A stretch of 64,000 nt of DNA from Streptomyces katrae (GTDB lineage: Bacteria > Actinomycetota > Actinomycetes > Streptomycetales > Streptomycetaceae), in NCBI RefSeq assembly GCF_002028425.1, contig NZ_CP020042.1:6361560-6425559 (forward strand), in the 5' to 3' direction. Of the stretch, positions 18,018 through 27,456 are shown piece after piece. How positions within the stretch are numbered: the first letter of the stretch is position 1; every line of letters begins with the position of its first letter. The notes beneath the pieces were generated by a model. The model was not told where the DNA came from. It searched no databases and saw only the letters and a program-made list of their open reading frames with translations. A program made the translations under genes and the position numbers.

Positions 18018-19853
18018 TCAGGTGCCCAGGACCACCAGCCCCTCCTGGGCCGGGAGGCTGCCCGGGGCCAGGGGGCCCAGGGTCTGGGGCAGCGCCAGGC
18101 GCGGGCCCTCGCCCTCCGGATCGGTCCCGAACAGGTACGCCGCCCCTGACGCGGAGTCGCTGACCAGGTGCGGGCCGGCGGCCGACGCCGCGAACCGGGT
18201 CAGCGGGGTCCGGAAGAGCCGGCCCAGGTGGCGCAGGTGGCGCAGGGTCTCCGGGGTCGGGGCGGCGGCCGCCGGGGGCGGGGCCTGCTCCGGGGCGTCG
18301 GGTGGGATGGCACCCGACAGCAGCAGGGCCAGCAGCACCGGGACCGCCTTGCGGCGCAGGGCCTCCGTGGCCTCCTGCAGGCGGTGGGCGTGGGCGGCGG
18401 GCAGGGAGAGGGCCAGGCTTCCGGCGGCGCCGCCCGTGGCGATGGGCACCGCCGAGCAGACGACCCCGGGGGAGTACTCGCGCAGGTCGAAGACGGGGGC
18501 TCCGGGGGCCAGCGCGTCCAGGGCGCTGAACAGGGCCCGGCTGTCGGTGATGGTGTGCGGGGTGAGCCGGGCCGGGCGGTGGCGGGCCACGTGGTCGGCC
18601 CGGACCTCGTGGTCGAGCTGGGTCAGCAGGCACTTGCCGACCGCGCTGGCGTGCGCGGCGGCCTTGAAGTCCACCCACTCCCGCACCGGCGGGGCACCGG
18701 GCCCGTCCGCCATCTGGGTGATCCGGACCTCGCCCTCCGCGTACCGGCTGAGGTAGACGGCGGCGCCCGCGCTGTCCCGTGCCAGCGCCAGGGTGCGCTG
18801 GAGCTGTGCCGCCAGAGCGCCGCCGCCCGGGGCGGCGAGCCGGTCCAGCGCCGGGCCGGGCGCGTACACCCCGGCGCCGGGCCGGTAGGCGTACTCCTCC
18901 TCGCACAGCATCGACAGCAGCGGCCGCAGCGCGGCCTCCGTGAGCCCGGCCTTCCGCGCGAGCTGCCCGGCGCGCACCCCCAGCGGGTGCCGCTCCAGGA
19001 CCCGTACGACGTCCAGCGCGCGCCGCGCCTGCGCCAGGGCCTCGCCGGTCTCGGCCCGCACCGCCGTCCCCCGCGCGGCCGCGGTCAGCGCGGGGTGGCG
19101 CAGCGGGCCCGCGGCGGGGCGCGGCCGGCGCGCCGGGAGCCGGGGCGGCGCCAGGAACGCGGCCAGCACCCCGGGAAGCTCCGGGCCGGGCAGCGGCACC
19201 GGGCCCAGGTCGGGATCGTCGCACTGGACGACGTGACGCAGGACGGCCGCCTGGGCGCACAGCCGCACCTCACGCAGCTCCCGGCGCCCCCCGGGCCTGA
19301 AGCCGCGGCGGCCCAGCTCGCGGGCCCAGTGGCGGGCGTCGTGGTGCTCCCCGCGCCGGGAGTGGTCCAGGAACAGGCAGTACGCGGCGGGGGCGGTGCG
19401 CGCGCTCCCGGACCCGGCGGCGAACTGCCACCAGAACCGGGCGCCCTCGCCCAGCCCCGCCAGGTGCAGCAGGCAGCCGAAGACGACCGCGCCCGGCGGG
19501 TCGGCGTGGCCGCCGTCCACGAAGCGGCAGAGGTCGCGCCGCGCGTGCGGGTCGCAGACCACGGAGAGGCAGGCGGCCTTCAGGTCCCGGCGGGCCCGTT
19601 CGGAGTCCACGGGACAGTCCCGGGCGGGGTCGCTCCAGCCGAAGGGGCGCCGCCGGCCCCGGCCGGCCGGGTCGGCCGGGGCGCCCGACGCGCGGGGGGT
19701 GCGCAGCAGGCGGGCCTCGGCGGCGCCCAGGTCGTAGTGCGGGTAGCGGTCGCGCACGCCCGCGCGGAGCAGGAATTCGGACAGGGGGCGCCGGGCCGCG
19801 GCGCGGCTCCGGTCCGCCCCGGTGCGGTCGTCGTCGTCGGCGGCGGCGGTCAT
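18018..19853 (-). CDS. IclR-type regulator with a long N-terminal extension
   Basis: A 611-aa protein. Residues about 278 to 340 form an IclR winged HTH (ALDVVRVLERHPLGVRAGQL then KAGLTEAALRPLLSML), followed by an IclR effector-binding domain (AAHASAVGKCLLTQL and YSPGVVCSAVPI). The first 275 residues are not part of IclR; they include FLLRAGVRDRYPHYDL and a helical region rich in Arg, His and Cys (HARRDLCRF, EGARFWWQFAAGSGS) that resembles the N-terminal region of other Streptomyces proteins encoded next to sigma factors. The start codon overlaps the upstream sigma-factor stop (ATGA), so the two are translationally coupled. The ligand and regulon are unknown. Confidence 0.8.
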   Translation of the reverse strand: MTAAADDDDRTGADRSRAAARRPLSEFLLRAGVRDRYPHYDLGAAEARLLRTPRASGAPADPAGRGRRRPFGWSDPARDCPVDSERARRDLKAACLSVVCDPHARRDLCRFVDGGHADPPGAVVFGCLLHLAGLGEGARFWWQFAAGSGSARTAPAAYCLFLDHSRRGEHHDARHWARELGRRGFRPGGRRELREVRLCAQAAVLRHVVQCDDPDLGPVPLPGPELPGVLAAFLAPPRLPARRPRPAAGPLRHPALTAAARGTAVRAETGEALAQARRALDVVRVLERHPLGVRAGQLARKAGLTEAALRPLLSMLCEEEYAYRPGAGVYAPGPALDRLAAPGGGALAAQLQRTLALARDSAGAAVYLSRYAEGEVRITQMADGPGAPPVREWVDFKAAAHASAVGKCLLTQLDHEVRADHVARHRPARLTPHTITDSRALFSALDALAPGAPVFDLREYSPGVVCSAVPIATGGAAGSLALSLPAAHAHRLQEATEALRRKAVPVLLALLLSGAIPPDAPEQAPPPAAAAPTPETLRHLRHLGRLFRTPLTRFAASAAGPHLVSDSASGAAYLFGTDPEGEGPRLALPQTLGPLAPGSLPAQEGLVVLGT

Positions 19854-20485
19854 GATTCGGGAGCAGTGTCGAGCAGCCGCGCGAGGCGCCGGTGGGCCTG
19901 GCCGAGCTGCGAGCGGACGGTGGCCTCGTCGACGCCCATCACGGCGGCGGCCTCGCCCGGGGTGCACTGGAGCCCGTAGCGCAGCATCACGGTGTCCCGC
20001 TGCCGCTCGGCGAGGCGGGAGACGGCCTGGTAGAAGCGGATGGTGTCGGTCAGTACCTCGTACTGGTCGGGATGCTCCTCCTTCAGGGCCGCCTCGAAGG
20101 CGCTGATGTCCATCGGCTCGGGCCGGCGCAGGCGGGGGTCGCGGCGCTGCTGCCAGTCGACGATGCGCTGTTTCAGCACGGTCCAGGCGTAGGCGTCGAG
20201 GCGGTCCATGTGCAGCATGCGGAGCCATTCGTGCATGATCGAGTCGAAGGTGGCGTCCACCGCGTCCTCGGCGTCCGCGTCGGAGCCGAGCTGGAGGTAC
20301 GCGAAGCGCATGTACGCCGGCCGCCGGTTGCTGTGGAAGGCCCAGTACGACAGGCGCGCCGTCGGGTCCCACTGGCTCATGGGCGTCGGCTGCCGCCGCC
20401 GGCTGGGCAGTCCCACGGCCCCGCCGGACTCCTCCGGTCCGCCATCGTTCACCGTTCCCCACCTCATCCCCTGGTGCCGGTCCAT
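19850..20485 (-). CDS. ECF-like RNA polymerase sigma factor
   Basis: Small sigma-70 family protein. Region 2 is seen in MRFAYLQLGSDADAEDAVD and TFDSIMHEWLRM, region 4 in LAERQRDTVMLRYGLQ and the HTH AAAVMGVDEATVRSQL. There is no zinc-binding anti-sigma gene beside it; instead it overlaps the IclR-like regulator by four bases, suggesting the two act together. Length is up to 211 aa. ATGs at 20485, 20467 and 20380 are all in frame; 20380 begins exactly at the conserved MSQWDPTARLSYW, so the N-terminal 35 residues are doubtful. The regulon is not predictable. Confidence 0.85.
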   Translation of the reverse strand: MDRHQGMRWGTVNDGGPEESGGAVGLPSRRRQPTPMSQWDPTARLSYWAFHSNRRPAYMRFAYLQLGSDADAEDAVDATFDSIMHEWLRMLHMDRLDAYAWTVLKQRIVDWQQRRDPRLRRPEPMDISAFEAALKEEHPDQYEVLTDTIRFYQAVSRLAERQRDTVMLRYGLQCTPGEAAAVMGVDEATVRSQLGQAHRRLARLLDTAPES

Positions 20486-20819
20486 GAGAGCAGTACCGGC
20501 GCACTCGGGGGGCGTGGATGAGGAAGCTGAAGGGATTACGTCGGGCGGTGACCGGTTCGTGAGCGATCCCGATCAGGCGGGGGGCCCGTCGGTACGTACG
20601 CATATGCCGATGCATATGCCGACGCATGCGCCGGGCCCGGAGGCGGCCCCGGCGTCCGCCCTCCGGATACCGGTCGGGGTCCGGGCCCGCGGTTCGATAC
20701 GATGAACCGCCTCACCATGCGTATTCGGCAGGGCACGCCCACGGCACGCCCACGGCACGTCCGAGGGGGGCCGCCGCCGCATGGATCCGTAGAAATGAAC
20801 TGAAATGGAGCATCCGAGG
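20486..20819. other. 334-bp intergenic region with short tandem repeats
   Basis: No gene seen. Two short tandem repeats are present: three 12-bp units based on CATATGCCGATG (20601-20636) and three 11-bp units based on GGCACGCCCAC (20732-20764). A TACGAT -10-like hexamer (20698-20703) could serve metG; its -35 is weak. I see no T-box or other riboswitch. Confidence 0.5.
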
Positions 20820-22535
20820 ATGGCTCGACACCTGATCACCAGCGCGCTTCCGTACATCAACGGGATCAAGCACCTGGGCAACATGGTCGGGTCGATGCTT
20901 CCGGCGGATGTGTACTCCCGGTACCTCCGCCAGCGCGGCCACGACGTCCTGTACATCTGCGCCACCGACGAGCACGGCACCCCCGCCGAACTCGCCGCCA
21001 AGGAGGCCGGGATCTCGGTCGCCGAGTTCTGCGCGCAGGCCCACGACGCCCAGAAGGCGGTCTACGACGGCTTCGAGCTGTCCTTCGACTACTTCGGCCG
21101 CAGCTCCTCCGTGCAGAACGCCGAGATCACGCAGCACTTCGCGCGGCAGCTCCAGGCGAACGGCTTCATCGAGGAGCGGGCGATCCGGCAGGTGTACTCG
21201 CCCGCCGACGGCCGCTTCCTGCCGGACCGCTACGTCGAGGGCACCTGTCCGCACTGCGGTTACGACAAGGCCCGCGGCGACCAGTGCGAGAACTGCACCC
21301 GCGTCCTCGACCCCACGGACCTGATCGAGCCCCGCTCGGCCATCTCCGGCTCCACCGAGCTGGAGGTCCGCGAGACCAAGCACCTCTTCCTGCTGCAGTC
21401 CAAGCTCCAGCACGAGGTCGAGGCCTGGGTCGCGCGCCACGAGGAGGAGTGGCCGCAGCTGGCGTCCTCCATCGCCCGCAAGTGGCTGACCGAGGGCCTG
21501 CACGACCGCGCCATCACCCGCGACCTCGACTGGGGCGTCCCGGTCCCGGCCGACACCTGGCCCGAACTGGCCGCCGAGGGCAAGGTCTTCTACGTCTGGT
21601 TCGACGCGCCCATCGAGTACATCGCCTCCACCAAGGAGTGGGCGGACGCCGACCCGGCGGGCCGCGACTACAAGTCCTGGTGGTACGAGGCCGAGGACGT
21701 CCGCTACACGCAGTTCATGGCCAAGGACAACGTCCCGTTCCACACGGTGATGTTCCCGGCCACCGAGCTCGGCACCCGCGAGCCCTGGAAGAAGGTCGAC
21801 TACGTCAAGGCCTTCAACTGGCTGACGTACTACGGCGGCAAGTTCTCCACCTCGCAGAAGCGCGGCGTCTTCACCGACCAGGCGCTGGAGATCCTTCCGG
21901 CCGACTTCTGGCGCTACTTCCTGATCGCCAACGCCCCCGAGTCCGACGACTCCTCGTTCACCTGGGAGCACTTCGCGGCCACGGTCAACAAGGACCTCGG
22001 CGGCACCCTCGGCAACTTCGTCAACCGCGTCCTGACCTTCTCCCGCAAGAAGTTCGGCGACGAGGTCCCGGCCGGCAGCCCCGCCGGCGAGGCCGAGGCC
22101 AAGCTGGGCGAGCAGATCGCCGAGCTGCTGGCCGAGTACGAGGGCCACATGGAGACCCTCCAGTACCGCAAGGCCGCCGCCGCGCTGCGCGCCCTGTGGT
22201 CCGCGGGCAACTCCTACCTGGACGAGAAGGCCCCCTGGCTGGAGGTCAAGACCGACCTCGACGCCGCCGCGCTGACCCTGCGCACCGCGATGAACCTCAT
22301 CCACCTCTACTCGGTGGTCTCCGAGCCGTTCATCCCGGCCTCGGCGCGCGCCATGCGCACCGCGTTCGACCTGCCCGGCGACACCGCGACCTGGGTGACC
22401 CCGGAGCAGGCGAGGGCGCTGGACGCGGTTCCGGCCGGGACCCCGTTCACCGTGCCGCCGGTGCTGTTCGCCCGTGTCACCGAGGAGGACCTGGAGTCCT
22501 ACCGCGAGCGCTTCGGCGGTTCCCCGGAGGCCTGA
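20820..22535 (+). CDS. metG: Methionyl-tRNA synthetase
   Basis: Class I aminoacyl-tRNA synthetase of 571 aa that charges initiator and elongator tRNA-Met. The HIGH-type motif is HLGN (residues 18-21, in [11 protein letters not shown]), the KMSKS-type motif is KFSTSQ (from residue 341), and a zinc knuckle of four Cys ([17 protein letters not shown]) starts near residue 143. It is the short form without the C-terminal tRNA-binding/dimerisation domain, as usual in actinobacteria. The ATG at 20820 has GGAG nine bases upstream. It is likely monocistronic, with a hairpin after the stop. Confidence 0.97.
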   Translation: MARHLITSALPYINGIKHLGNMVGSMLPADVYSRYLRQRGHDVLYICATDEHGTPAELAAKEAGISVAEFCAQAHDAQKAVYDGFELSFDYFGRSSSVQNAEITQHFARQLQANGFIEERAIRQVYSPADGRFLPDRYVEGTCPHCGYDKARGDQCENCTRVLDPTDLIEPRSAISGSTELEVRETKHLFLLQSKLQHEVEAWVARHEEEWPQLASSIARKWLTEGLHDRAITRDLDWGVPVPADTWPELAAEGKVFYVWFDAPIEYIASTKEWADADPAGRDYKSWWYEAEDVRYTQFMAKDNVPFHTVMFPATELGTREPWKKVDYVKAFNWLTYYGGKFSTSQKRGVFTDQALEILPADFWRYFLIANAPESDDSSFTWEHFAATVNKDLGGTLGNFVNRVLTFSRKKFGDEVPAGSPAGEAEAKLGEQIAELLAEYEGHMETLQYRKAAAALRALWSAGNSYLDEKAPWLEVKTDLDAAALTLRTAMNLIHLYSVVSEPFIPASARAMRTAFDLPGDTATWVTPEQARALDAVPAGTPFTVPPVLFARVTEEDLESYRERFGGSPEA

Positions 22536-22554
22536 GGCCCCCCGCGACCGCTGC

Positions 22555-22592
22555 CCGAAGGGCGCGACCCCACCCGGGGCCGCGCCCTTCGG
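22555..22592 (+). terminator. Hairpin terminator after metG
   Basis: Inverted repeat CCGAAGGGCGCG (22555-22566) and CGCGCCCTTCGG (22581-22592), 19 bases after the metG stop; 14-nt loop and no T-tract. Confidence 0.55.
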
Positions 22593-22750
22593 CGCACCCG
22601 GGGCCGGGCTCGGGTTCCGGCCCGGTTCCTGCCCGGGGCCGGGCTCCGGACGCGCTGGAGGAGGCGGTCCCGGGGGTAGGGAAAACCCCACCGTGAAAGC
22701 TCCGCCCAGGCGTGCAGACCCGGCGGGGGCCGCGCGGCTGGAATGGGGCC

Positions 22751-23950
22751 ATGACCCCTTCCCGTACCGCCCGGTGGACCGCCGGCTGGCTGCTGGCCGC
22801 CGTGTGGGCCCTGTCCTTCCCGCTGTTCTCCGCCCTGGCCCCGCACCGCCTGTGGGGCTGGTGCGCGGCCGCCGGATACCTCGCCGCCGCCGCGGCCACC
22901 GTCCTCGGCCGGCGCCGGGCGGCCCTGGGCGCGGCCCTGCTGGGCGCCGTCGCCGTCCCCCTCCTGTACCTGGTCCTGACCGGGCAGGGCCAGTCCGAGG
23001 TCGGCGTGATCGAACGGTCCGGGCGGCTCCTCCTCGGCACCGGGAAGATGTACGTCGACCACCCCGCCGGGGTCGCGGAGTACACCCCCTACCTCCCGGC
23101 CATGTCCCTCCTCGGCCTGCCCCGCGCCCTGCTCGACGGCGGCTCCGGCGGGGGAGGGGGATGGGCGGTCCGACTGCTGGGCGACGCCCGCATCTGGTGC
23201 GCGGCCGTCCTGGCCGGCGGCATGTGGGCCGGCCGCCGCCTCCTCGGCGCGGCCCCCTCGCCCCTGCTCCCGCTGCTGGTGGCTTCGCCGGTGGTGGCAC
23301 TTCCGCTGGCCGTGAGCGGGGTGGACCTGCCGCTGGCGGGCTTGTGCTGCCTCGCCCTCGCGGCGGCCGCCTCGGGCCGCCCGGCCCTGGCCGGGGCGGC
23401 CCTGGGGGCGGCGTGCGCCCTGAAGTGGACGGCGCTGCCCGCGGTGGCGGTGGCGGCGGCCCTCCTCGGTTCCCGCTCCGGCGCCCGGGCGGCGGTCCGC
23501 TGCGCGGTGGCGGCGGGGGCGGTGACGGCCGCCCTGGTGCTGCCGGGGGCCCTGCTCCAGCCGGCGGAGCTGTGGCGGCAGGTGTTCGCCTTCCCGACGG
23601 GCCGGGCCGAGGTGGCGACCCCGGCGGGCAGCCCCCTGCCGGGGCACCTGCTGGCGGAACTCGGGCCGTGGGGCTGGTACCTGGCGGCGGCCCTGCTGGT
23701 GCTGGGCGGGGTGGGGGTGGCCCTCTCGCTGTGGGTGCGCCCGCCGCGCACGGCGGTGGCCGCGGCGGACCGCCTCGCGCTGGGGCTGACCCTGGTCTTC
23801 CTGCTGGCCCCGGCCGGCCGCTTCGGCTACCTGGCGCTGCCGGTGCTGCTGGTGGCCTGGGCCCGCTCGGCCGCCCCCGCGGGGGCCGTCCCGTCGCGGG
23901 TGGTGGCCCGGTCCGCGGCGCGGGGGCCGCGTCCGGCGCCCGCCCGCTGA
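22751..23950 (+). CDS. Polytopic membrane protein, possibly GT87-like
   Basis: A 399-aa integral membrane protein with about ten hydrophobic helices. The segment AALGAACALKWTALPAV resembles polyprenol-phosphate-mannose-dependent mannosyltransferases (GT87/DUF2029), which act on the outer side of the membrane, and an acidic VDHPAGVAEYTPYLP loop follows an early helix as in such GT-C enzymes. The resemblance is modest. The ATG at 22751 has GGGG close upstream. It stands alone between metG and a convergent membrane-anchored protein. Function is otherwise unknown. Confidence 0.65.
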   Translation: MTPSRTARWTAGWLLAAVWALSFPLFSALAPHRLWGWCAAAGYLAAAAATVLGRRRAALGAALLGAVAVPLLYLVLTGQGQSEVGVIERSGRLLLGTGKMYVDHPAGVAEYTPYLPAMSLLGLPRALLDGGSGGGGGWAVRLLGDARIWCAAVLAGGMWAGRRLLGAAPSPLLPLLVASPVVALPLAVSGVDLPLAGLCCLALAAAASGRPALAGAALGAACALKWTALPAVAVAAALLGSRSGARAAVRCAVAAGAVTAALVLPGALLQPAELWRQVFAFPTGRAEVATPAGSPLPGHLLAELGPWGWYLAAALLVLGGVGVALSLWVRPPRTAVAAADRLALGLTLVFLLAPAGRFGYLALPVLLVAWARSAAPAGAVPSRVVARSAARGPRPAPAR

Positions 23951-24032
23951 AGGGCGGGGCGGTCCCGGGGACGCGTGGGGTCAGGGCGCGCTCGGGGCAG
24001 GCGGCGGGCGGCGGGTGGGGGCGCGGGGCAGG

Positions 24033-24845
24033 TCAGGGCGCGACGGTCTCCTCGTACCGCTCGACCTGTTCGTCGACCGCGCGCTGGAGCGGCTGCAGCC
24101 GCTCGGACAGCTGCCGGAGGTCGGCCGTCCGGCCGTCGGACCACTGCCCGAGCGCGGCCACCACGACCCGGCCGGTGCCCGAGAAGGACTGCACCAGCCC
24201 GGCCCCGGGCCCCAGCACGGCCAGTCCCGATCCGGGCGGCGGGGCCTGGACGCCGACCTGGTGGTCGTCGGGGGCCGTCGTCAGCCCGGTCACCACCCTG
24301 ACCGTGTCCGCGGGGTCCCGCAGGGTGAAGACGGCGATGGTGAACTGGTTGTTCCCGTCGTCCTTGTAGAGGGCGGTCTCCCCGCCGACGCAGCCCTTGC
24401 CCTCGGCGAGCATCGCGGCGAGGCGGGGGCCGGCGGAGTCCGGCTCGGAGCAGGAGCCCAGCACCTTCGTCGCGACCCGGACGAAGGTGCCCCCGGAGCC
24501 GTCCGGTACTTCGGCGGGGAACACGTCGGCCGGCGGGACCGCCGGCCGGCCGGCGGCCGGTGCAGCCGACGCCGAGGGGGAGGGGGCCGCGGTGGGGGAG
24601 GCCGTCCTCCTCGGCCGGACGGTGACCCGCTCCTCGTCGGACGGGTCGGTCAGGTCGAGCGTGACGAGGGCCAGGAGGCCCATCAGCAGCAGCAGCCCGA
24701 GGACGAGCGCCCACGTCCGCGTGGGCCCCGGCGCGGCGGACTCGTGGATCGAGGCGCCACGGACGAAGTCCTCGTCGAGGACCACGTTCCACTCGTCCTC
24801 GCCCGGTCCGGCCGGATCGTCGGGCATCTCATCGTTCTTCGGCAC
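24033..24845 (-). CDS. Membrane-anchored hypothetical protein
   Basis: 270-aa protein. An acidic cytoplasmic N-terminus of about 44 residues is followed by one strong membrane helix (TWALVLGLLLLMGLLALVTL). A Pro/Ser/Ala linker comes next, then an extracellular domain of about 160 residues with two Cys in LGSCSEPDS and GKGCVGGE that could form a disulfide. The outer domain has no motif I recognise. The topology fits a type II anchored protein of the Streptomyces cell surface. It converges on the polytopic membrane protein gene at 22751. Confidence 0.7.
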   Translation of the reverse strand: MPKNDEMPDDPAGPGEDEWNVVLDEDFVRGASIHESAAPGPTRTWALVLGLLLLMGLLALVTLDLTDPSDEERVTVRPRRTASPTAAPSPSASAAPAAGRPAVPPADVFPAEVPDGSGGTFVRVATKVLGSCSEPDSAGPRLAAMLAEGKGCVGGETALYKDDGNNQFTIAVFTLRDPADTVRVVTGLTTAPDDHQVGVQAPPPGSGLAVLGPGAGLVQSFSGTGRVVVAALGQWSDGRTADLRQLSERLQPLQRAVDEQVERYEETVAP

Positions 24846-24911
24846 CCTGAGACCTTAGTGCCGCCCCGGCCGATCTGAACATCCCCAGGTCACGGCCTCA
24901 TCACCCGGCCG

Positions 24912-24944
24912 ACCTCGGGTCCTGCGCGCGGGCGGACCCGAGGT
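24912..24944 (-). terminator. Terminator of the two-component operon
   Basis: ACCTCGGGTCC (24912-24922) and GGACCCGAGGT (24934-24944) form an 11-bp perfect stem with an 11-nt loop, 43 bases after the response-regulator stop on the minus strand. Confidence 0.65.
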
Positions 24945-24986
24945 GAGCGCGGTCCGGCGCGGCGGCCGGTGCCGGCACGGGTACCC

Positions 24987-25643
24987 CTACGCGCCCGCGC
25001 CGCGCAGGTGGGCCAGGACGGCCAGGACGCGGCGGTTGCCCTCCGTCGGGTCCAGTTCCAGTTTCGTGAAGATGCTGCCCGCGTGCTTCACCACGGAGGC
25101 CTCGGTGACGAACAGCCGCGCCGCCAGGGCCTGGTTGTTGAGCCCCTCCGCCATCAGGGCCAGCACCTCGCGCTCGCGCGGGGTGAGCCGGGCGAGGGGG
25201 TCGTTCGCCGGCCGGGGCGCCAGGAGGACGCGGACCACTTCCGGGTCGATGACCGTCTGCCCCGCGTGCACCCGCCGCAGGGCGTCGAGGAATTCCTCGA
25301 CCTCACCGACCCGGTCCTTGAGCAGATAGCCCAGCCCGGCCGCAGAACCGCCCGTGAACAGCTGCGTGGCGTAGGCGGTGGCCACGTACTGCGACAGCAC
25401 CAGGACCGGCAGCGCGGGGTCGGCGCGGCGCAGGGCGAGCGCGGCCCGCAGCCCCTCGTCGCGCAGCCCGGGCGGCATCCGCACGTCCGTCACCACCACG
25501 TCGGGCCGCTCGGCCTCCACCGCCCGCAGCAGGGCGGGGGCGTCGCCGACGGCGGCGAGGACGCGGTGGCCGCCGAGGGCCAGCAGCTCCGTCAGGCCCG
25601 CGCGCAGCAGCACCGAGTCCTCGGCCAGGATCACCCGGAGCAC
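24987..25643 (-). CDS. NarL/FixJ-type response regulator
   Basis: Two-component output protein of 218 aa. The receiver domain has the acidic pair ED (residues 8-9), phospho-acceptor Asp53 in VVVTDVRMPP, a conserved LVLSQY and Lys in YLLKDRV. The C-terminal LuxR-type HTH is LTPREREVLALMAEGLNNQAL. The GTG start overlaps the 3' end of the kinase gene by 13 bases, so the pair is co-translated. A hairpin terminator lies downstream. The target promoter is unknown; related pairs often control their own or transporter genes, none of which is adjacent. Confidence 0.94.
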   Translation of the reverse strand: MLRVILAEDSVLLRAGLTELLALGGHRVLAAVGDAPALLRAVEAERPDVVVTDVRMPPGLRDEGLRAALALRRADPALPVLVLSQYVATAYATQLFTGGSAAGLGYLLKDRVGEVEEFLDALRRVHAGQTVIDPEVVRVLLAPRPANDPLARLTPREREVLALMAEGLNNQALAARLFVTEASVVKHAGSIFTKLELDPTEGNRRVLAVLAHLRGAGA

Positions 25644-26956
25644 GGCACCTCCATCCGCAGCCGCGTCGGCCCGCCGGCCGGACTGCTCACCGTCAGCCTC
25701 CCGCGCAGCATCGCCACCCGGTCCGCGAGCCCCGCCAGCCCCGCTCCCGCGCCGGGATCGGCGCCGCCGCGGCCGTCGTCGGTGACGGTGAGGGTGAGCC
25801 GGCCGCCCTCGACCCCGCCGGCGACGTCGACCCGCGAGGCGCCGCTGTGCTTGGCGGCGTTGGCCAGGGCCTCGGTGACGGTGAAGTACGCGGTGACCTC
25901 GACCGGTTCGGGCAGCCGTGGTACCTGGAGGTCCACCGTGACGGGGACCGGATGGCGCAGCGCCACCTCGGCGACGGCCGCGGCCAGCCCGTGGTCGGTC
26001 AGCACCTGCGGGTGCATCCCCCGCACCAGGTCCCGCAGTTGGGCCAGTGCCAGCTTGGCCTCCTCGCGGCCCCGGCGCACCAGGGCGGCGGCCCCGTCGG
26101 CGCCGGGGGCCCTGCGCAGCTCCAGCTCCGCGAGGCCCAACGTCATGCTGAGGGCGACCAGTTGCTGCTGGGCCCCGTCGTGCAGGTCCCGTTCGATGCG
26201 GCGCCGCTCCGCCTCGAAGGCCTCGACCAGCCGGACCCGCGAGCGGGTCAGCTCCAGGACCCGGGCGTCCTCCTCGTGCGGCCCGAGCAGCAGCCGCACC
26301 GTCTTCACCTGCACCCCGGTGATCAGCGCGGCCGCGTACGCGGCGAGGGCCAGTCCGGCCAGGCCCGCGGCGGTGCCGCCGAGGGCCTCCAGCGGGCCCG
26401 CCACCGCCTCGCCGGGTATCAGCATCACCGGCTCCGGGGCGAGGGCCCACACGATCACGGGGGAGACCACCAGGATCAGCGAGAGGGCCACCAGGGCCAG
26501 CACCCCGAACCCGGCCGCCCCGAAGGCCGGCCCGAGCAGCACGGCGTACCCGAACTCCCGCCAGGTGGCCCGCTCCCGCAGCCGCGTCCGCAGCCAGGCC
26601 CCCGCGCCGGCGCCGGCGAGCGAGGTGTGCGGATCCGCGACGGGTTCCGCCTCGACCCACCGCAGCCGCCGCCGCTCCAGCTCCCCCAGGGGCACCGCCC
26701 CGGCCAGGGCGCCGGCCAGCAGCACCAGACCGATCCCGGCGACCGCCAGCAGCAGCCCGAGCCCGAGGAGCAGCACGAGCGCGCACAGCACCCCGTACCC
26801 GAGCACGAACCCGCTGCCGAGATACGCCCAGCACCGCCAGGGCCACCAGGACGCCAGGAACCGCAACGGCCGCCGCAGCGACCGCCATACCGCCACGGCC
26901 GGTTCGAGGGGCGGCGCGGGGTCTGGAGCGGGGTCAGGAGTGGTGGATCCGGGCAT
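25631..26956 (-). CDS. Sensor histidine kinase (HisKA_3 type)
   Basis: Membrane sensor kinase of 441 aa paired with the response regulator. An N-terminal sensor region has four or more membrane helices (near residues 44-88, 135-175 and 195-215), of the kind named sensor domain PF13796 in actinobacteria. The HisKA_3 motif ERRRIERDLHDGAQQQ places the phospho-His at residue 259, and the HATPase_c region includes TEALANAAKHSGA and TVTDDGRGG. The N-terminal 30 residues are Pro-rich. The signal is unknown; most sensing must occur in or near the membrane because extracellular loops are short. Confidence 0.93.
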   Translation of the reverse strand: MPGSTTPDPAPDPAPPLEPAVAVWRSLRRPLRFLASWWPWRCWAYLGSGFVLGYGVLCALVLLLGLGLLLAVAGIGLVLLAGALAGAVPLGELERRRLRWVEAEPVADPHTSLAGAGAGAWLRTRLRERATWREFGYAVLLGPAFGAAGFGVLALVALSLILVVSPVIVWALAPEPVMLIPGEAVAGPLEALGGTAAGLAGLALAAYAAALITGVQVKTVRLLLGPHEEDARVLELTRSRVRLVEAFEAERRRIERDLHDGAQQQLVALSMTLGLAELELRRAPGADGAAALVRRGREEAKLALAQLRDLVRGMHPQVLTDHGLAAAVAEVALRHPVPVTVDLQVPRLPEPVEVTAYFTVTEALANAAKHSGASRVDVAGGVEGGRLTLTVTDDGRGGADPGAGAGLAGLADRVAMLRGRLTVSSPAGGPTRLRMEVPCSG

Positions 26957-26998
26957 GGGGACCAGCCTAGGCGACGGGTCAGCGCGCCCGACGGGCCG

Positions 26999-27307
26999 TC
27001 ACACGGCCGCGCCCAGCGCCACGAACCCGCAGATCAGCACCAACAGCAGGACCAGCAGCGGCCAGACGAAGCGGAGGTAGGTGTCGAGGTGCCGACCGCC
27101 ACGAGCCGGTCGTAGCCGAGCGCCAGCATCATCGGCACCAGCAGCCCGTCGAAGCCGGGCGTCTCCTCGGCGAAGCCCTCTACGGTGCCGAGGACGGAGA
27201 AGACCACCATCACGGCGGCGATCAGCAGGGCCCCGCGGTCGCGCAGCCGGTGCGCGAGGCGGGCGATGCCCCGGTCGAGGGCGCCGGAGTGGTCCGTAAG
27301 GGTGAGC
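26999..27307 (-). pseudogene. Decayed YfcC/DcuC-type transporter fragment
   Basis: On the minus strand one frame from about 27307 to 27085 reads a stretch like the middle of YfcC-family carriers: SGALDRGIARLAHRLRDRG, AVMVVFSVLGT and GLLVPMMLALGYDRL. Near 27085 the similarity stops and a second frame continues with LDTYLRFVWPLLVLLLVLI up to the stop at 26999, which looks like the last membrane helix of the same family. About 270 residues normally lie between these parts, and the N-terminus is missing too. I read it as a gene with a 5' truncation and a large internal deletion that fused out-of-frame remnants. It could not make a working carrier. Confidence 0.6.
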
Positions 27308-27456
27308 GGACCCCGGGGCGCGCGGGGGCGTCATCGGCCCGGCCCGGAATCACCCCTCGGACAAGGATCTTGACCCGCCCGGCGCGTGTCGAACCGGGCC
27401 CTTGATCGTTTCTTCACCCGTAACCCTCATATCGGCTGCCGAATCGGAGGACCGCG

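Noticed and set aside
15063..20485. Secondary-metabolite cluster around the KAS III gene
   Set aside because: No acyl carrier, ketosynthase partner, tailoring enzyme or synthase lies beside it; neighbours are a tRNA, a kinase and regulators.
20712..23300. 862-codon minus frame opposite metG
   Set aside because: Antisense shadow with low-complexity Arg/Gly/Val protein; metG is complete on the + strand.
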